Positions 7,696-10,263 of a stretch of 10,263 bases of DNA are shown here, in pieces. The translations under genes and the position numbers were made by a program. A model generated the notes under the pieces. It was not told the DNA's origin and ran no database searches. It saw only the letters and a program-made list of their open reading frames with translations. How positions within the stretch are numbered: position 1 is the stretch's first letter; each line of letters starts with the position of its first letter. Origin of the DNA: Terfezia claveryi (taxonomy: Eukaryota > Ascomycota > Pezizomycetes > Pezizales > Pezizaceae); the NCBI GenBank assembly GCA_015179025.1, contig WHUX01000789.1, forward strand, positions 1-10,263, written 5' to 3'.

Positions 7696-8150
7696 TCCTT
7701 TGTTAAAACTACTTAATAGTTCACATTATTTATCAGAAAAAAAAATTTAGCATCTGGATGTAGTACCAAACATCTGAATGCAATTTTGCGTCCTATGTAT
7801 CTTGTGTATCCAGATACCCTAAGGTATTGTATTATAATCCAGATGCAACTAGGGCCCTACAGTATGTTGTAATATAATCCCAATGCTATTGGAGCAACAA
7901 TAGCCATCTAGATGGTAGTTAATATCCATGTTTAGCATTGCTAAACCAGGGCCCTAAATTACTCTCTTCTATAATACACACTATCTTATAGCTTGCATCT
8001 ACAATACTCTAATACTAGCCAGCTATGTAGCCGCTATTGTACCTATTAAATATATTTGTAGGGGTAAGATCCATTATATTTGCTACTAATTATATGTACA
8101 GAAGTATTGAGAAATAGATAGATATATTTAGCATATAATTACTACTCTAA
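7696..8150. other. AT-rich decayed spacer, no gene
   Basis: No open frame of note is present. Small internal symmetries occur: GCATCTGGAT (7750-7759) pairs with ATCCAGATGC (7837-7846), and TTTAGCATTGCTAAA (near 7930) is a hairpin. AGGGCCCTA occurs twice, near 7850 and 7958. These could be remnants of a small non-autonomous element, but no target-site duplication or clear ends are visible. Confidence 0.45.
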
Positions 8151-8306
8151 TTGCTCTAACACTCACTCTAATACTCACTCTAATACTTACTCTAATACTT
8201 GCTCTAATACTTGCTCTAATACTTGCTCTAACACTTGCTCTAATACTTGCCCTAATACTTAGTCTAATATTCACTCTAATACTTACTTTAATGCTCACTG
8301 TAATGT
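8151..8306 (+). repeat. 12-bp minisatellite, 13 units
   Basis: There are thirteen consecutive units of the form TTGCTCTAATAC, beginning TTGC, TCAC, TTAC or TTAG, with no indels over 156 bp. A partial unit (ACTACTCTAA) precedes it. Variants are mostly C/T or A/G transitions. CTCTAA is the most constant part. The period is a multiple of three, but the flanks are closed and AT-rich, so coding is unlikely. Confidence 0.93.
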
Positions 8307-8612
8307 GCTGGGATAGAGAGTGAAGGGAAAATATATAGGAAAGAGAGGTATATTTACAGGAAAACCTAAGTTGCCAAAGCCAACTGGTAAGGCTGACAAT
8401 TTAGACTTTCAAAAGACAATGAGATAAGAGATAACAAGAGAAGTAGCAAGATAGTAATCAATATTGCTCAGCTCTCTTTTACCTATAGGTGCCATACTAT
8501 TCAATGTCTGGCCTAGTAATAGTTATATTAGGAAATCATAGTAGTTGTATAGAGATATATGCAGAGTTCATACTTTGTAATAAGTTTTATAGGAATTTAT
8601 ATATTCATAGGC
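8307..8612. other. AT-rich spacer, no gene
   Basis: I see no conserved gene or repeat. A 126-codon frame begins at 8489 and runs into the direct repeat that follows, but its second half is not kept in frame in the other repeat copy, so I leave it out. Confidence 0.4.
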
Positions 8613-8968
8613 ATATATATATATATGTTCTGGTCCGTTCCGGGATCCGGTCCATACTGGTATGGCCCGGTCTATACCGGTATGGACTGGATATCGCAAC
8701 AGACCAGGCCGTTACGGTATGGCTGGATATCGCAACGGACCAGGCCATTACGGGATTAAATTGTTCAATGTCACGGATAGCAACAAGGATTTACCACAAC
8801 ACCACAGCAGCCACAGCGACATTAAAATTACTAAATAGGGACATATCCGATATGAAGGTTATTTTGTAGCAACATTTGGTCAAAGAACATCGGAGATAAC
8901 ATAGGCGACCTATCCAAAAAAAAACTCAGTAGAGGTATACCCGAAATGAAAGTTATTATGTAGAGAAA
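8613..8968 (+). repeat. Dispersed direct repeat, copy 1
   Basis: A TA run leads into GTTCTGGTCCGTTCCGGGAT, two 14-bp dyads, a GATATCGCAAC module, and then a longer AT-balanced part ending GTTATTATGTAGAGAAA. The same order recurs at 9726-10033. This copy has an extra 37-bp module (GGTATGG at 8679 and again at 8716) and about 10 more bases after TTTGGTCAA. Immediately after it, TGTTCTGGTCCGTTA (8969) restarts the first module but then diverges, so part of a third copy may follow. Confidence 0.92.
8652..8685. repeat. Two 14-bp dyads, 20 bp apart
   Basis: CCATACTGGTATGG (8652-8665) and CTATACCGGTATGG (8672-8685) are near-perfect palindromes spaced by exactly 20 bp. They are members of the CCATACCGGTATGG family that recurs at 9594-9793. 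Whether they bind a protein or are only parts of a repeat cannot be told from sequence. Confidence 0.85.
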
Positions 8969-9545
8969 TGTTCTGGTCCGTTACAGAATTGAAACCTTTA
9001 GTTCGTAAGAATTTTCTTCAACACAACACACTTGTTCAATGTAACATATTGTGCATACTGACATTACTAGAGTATACCGCGGAATTACCAACATACCATG
9101 ACATTCCAGCCCTTACCATAATGTCAGTTGGTCAGAAGATAATGGTGCTATTGATTTGAATCAGTTTCACCCCCTAGGTTTCACTTGATCTCGAAGCGCA
9201 ATTATTGAAGTAAATCCCAGGTGACCTTTGAGAAGTAATTCCTTAATATCCAATTCAAGTACATGGTGACTAACAAGAACTACCTAGGTATTGCAGAATT
9301 AAAGCATACCTGCGAGACCCAAATAACTGTGATAGAAGGAAAGTAATGATGGGAAACAAGTGGCTTTGGAGCATGATGTAACATGTTCGTGATACTTTGC
9401 TGCATTCAGAAAAGAACAAGACCTATAGTACTATGAATGAGAGGTATCATGAAATTACTCGTAGTGAAGTTTGAGCTTTTGTTATGTATAAAATATAATA
9501 GACCCGGTTTCCACTCAATTTGGCTTCGTTCATCGCTCAGAGTGT
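8969..9545. other. Spacer between direct repeats, no gene
   Basis: The first bases (8969-8983) repeat the GTTCTGGTCCGTT module of the neighbouring element. The rest has scattered short frames (63 codons at 8968-9159) without recognisable domains. The composition is less AT-extreme than 6616-8300, and I saw no tandem structure. Confidence 0.4.
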
Positions 9546-9700
9546 AGATATATACCATCCCGGAACGGCCCGGCAATCTCGCAACGGCGCAGTCCATACC
9601 AGTATGGGGGGCCATACCAGTATGGCCTGGGCAATCCCGGAACGGCCCGGTCTATACCGGTATGGACAGGAATCCCGGAACGGACCAGAACATATATATA
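9546..9700 (-). repeat. Inverted GC-rich modules of the dispersed repeat
   Basis: This stretch carries the modules of the direct repeat on the other strand: CCCGGAACGG occurs near 9559, 9635 and 9674, with dyads at 9594-9607, 9612-9625 and 9652-9665, and a final CGGACCAGAAC next to a TA run. It looks like the GC-rich end of another copy facing copy 2 head to head; the AT-balanced body is missing. Confidence 0.75.
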
Positions 9701-9754
9701 TACAAAAAACTCGTACTTTTAGAGACATATATATGTTCTGGTCCGTTCCGGGAT
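9672..9754. repeat. Perfect 28-bp inverted repeat with 27-bp loop
   Basis: Bases 9672-9699 are the exact reverse complement of 9727-9754 (core CGGAACGGACCAGAAC against GTTCTGGTCCGTTCCG). The loop, 9700-9726, contains ACTCGTACTTTTAGAGAC, which resembles the unit of the inner palindrome array (ACTCGTGCTTTGAGAC). The pairing continues outward less perfectly through the dyads, so a cruciform or RNA hairpin is possible. Confidence 0.93.
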
Positions 9755-10033
9755 CCGGGCCATACCGGTATGGCCCGGTCCATACCGGTATGGACTGGAT
9801 ATCGCAACAGACCAGGCCGTTATGGGATTAAATTGTTCAATGTCACGGATAGCAACAAGGATTTACCACAACACCACAGCGGCCACAGTGACATTAAAAG
9901 TACTAAATAGGGACATATCCGATATGAAGGTAATTTTGTAGCAACATTTGGTCAACAGAGATAACATAAGTGACCTATCGAAGAAAATACTCAGTAGAGG
10001 TATACCCGAAATGAAGGTTATTATGTAGAGAAA
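9726..10033 (+). repeat. Dispersed direct repeat, copy 2
   Basis: This is the second copy of 8613-8968 in the same orientation, with mostly single substitutions. It contains perfect CCATACCGGTATGG dyads at 9760-9773 and 9780-9793, again 20 bp apart, and a single GATATCGCAAC module. The body includes GTTCAATGTCACGGATAGC and ends GTTATTATGTAGAGAAA. Open frames that cross the two copies are in different frames, so no protein is conserved between them. Confidence 0.92.
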
Positions 10034-10144
10034 CATTAGGTCAAAAAATAAGAGGTTGTAGCATACGCAATAGTAGCCTTTAAAGATCACGATACCATAA
10101 CTTTTTTGCAACAAACACAAGTGTTTTAACCATTGCTTTGCTTA
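10034..10144. other. Short spacer, nothing recognised
   Basis: This AT-rich sequence lies after the direct repeat. A minus-strand 85-codon frame (9863-10120) spans it and part of the repeat. It is hydrophobic in places but shows no family signature, and half of it lies in repeat sequence. Confidence 0.35.
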
Positions 10145-10252
10145 ATTACACTCTTACTGGTCTCTACAATATTACACTCTTACCACCAGCGGAAGCATGC
10201 AAAACACCATTATCTAGAGCCAGCGGAAGCATGAATTGCATACATATATAAG
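10145..10252 (+). promoter_or_regulatory. Promoter-like region with paired elements and TATA box
   Basis: ATTACACTCTTAC occurs at 10145-10157 and 10171-10183 (26 bp apart). CCAGCGGAAGCATG occurs at 10186-10199 and 10220-10233 (34 bp apart). TATATAAG follows at 10245-10252, just before the window ends. Paired upstream elements with a TATA box close behind would fit a core promoter for a gene or element starting beyond 10263 on the plus strand. The transcript itself is outside the window, so this remains a suggestion. Confidence 0.45.
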
Positions 10253-10263
10253 AGGCCAAAAAG

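Noticed and set aside
7750..7963. Small MITE with terminal inverted repeats
   Set aside because: The 10-bp inverted pair and repeated AGGGCCCTA are suggestive, but the pairs are not nested as ends, and no target-site duplication was found.
8151..8306. 12-bp array as a telomere-like repeat
   Set aside because: The unit TTGCTCTAATAC does not match a fungal telomere repeat (TTAGGG type) on either strand, and the array is internal and transition-riddled.
8489..8869. 126-codon frame overlapping direct repeat copy 1
   Set aside because: In copy 2 the matching sequence is open in a different frame and reads a different peptide, so the protein is not conserved.
9863..10120. 85-codon hydrophobic minus-strand frame as a small membrane protein
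   Set aside because: Half lies in the dispersed repeat, and AT-rich antisense DNA often gives Phe/Leu/Ile-rich translations. No start context or homologue can be claimed.

Overview
The window looks like a gene-poor, repeat-dense stretch of a nuclear genome, most likely of a filamentous ascomycete fungus. I find no intact protein-coding gene, tRNA or rRNA. The fungal call rests on one recognisable element: an AT-rich, CpG-poor relic of a Ty3/gypsy-type gag gene (about 6752-7695). Its in-frame stops are mostly TAA/TAG where the family would have Gln or Trp codons, the pattern left by repeat-induced point mutation (RIP) in Pezizomycotina. I cannot name the species.

Layout. Positions 84-6322 form one very large, imperfect inverted repeat of about 6.2 kb with a 146-bp unpaired middle (3290-3435). 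Each arm has the same nested order from outside to inside: a non-repetitive flank (84-519 / 5887-6322), a 123-bp satellite array (520-2061 / 4224-5886), a balanced-composition segment (2062-2340 / 3944-4223), and an AT-rich array of about 39-bp units (2341-3289 / 3436-3943). Individual variant satellite units occur in the same order in both arms. The arms also differ: the left has 441 bp more of the inner array, and the right has a duplicated two-unit block and one short unit fewer in the satellite. Similarity falls towards the outer ends.

To the right, 6240-6615 is a GC-rich block with 28-bp and 109-bp tandem duplications. An AT-rich decayed block (6616-8612) follows, with the gag relic and a 12-bp minisatellite (8151-8306). 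The last 1.6 kb (8613-10263) holds two direct copies of a roughly 310-355 bp repeat with GC-rich ends, seven copies of a 14-bp dyad of the CCATACCGGTATGG type, a perfect 28-bp hairpin stem (9672-9754), and a TATA-like promoter signature at the right edge.

The parts do not form a pathway. The main biological interest is the palindrome. It could be a foldback-type element or a large inverted duplication, and if transcribed it would give long double-stranded RNA. A short unit like those of its inner array also occurs in the loop of the hairpin near 9712, which suggests that the two repeat systems share a component. The long open frames inside the arrays come from repeat periods divisible by three and I do not treat them as genes.
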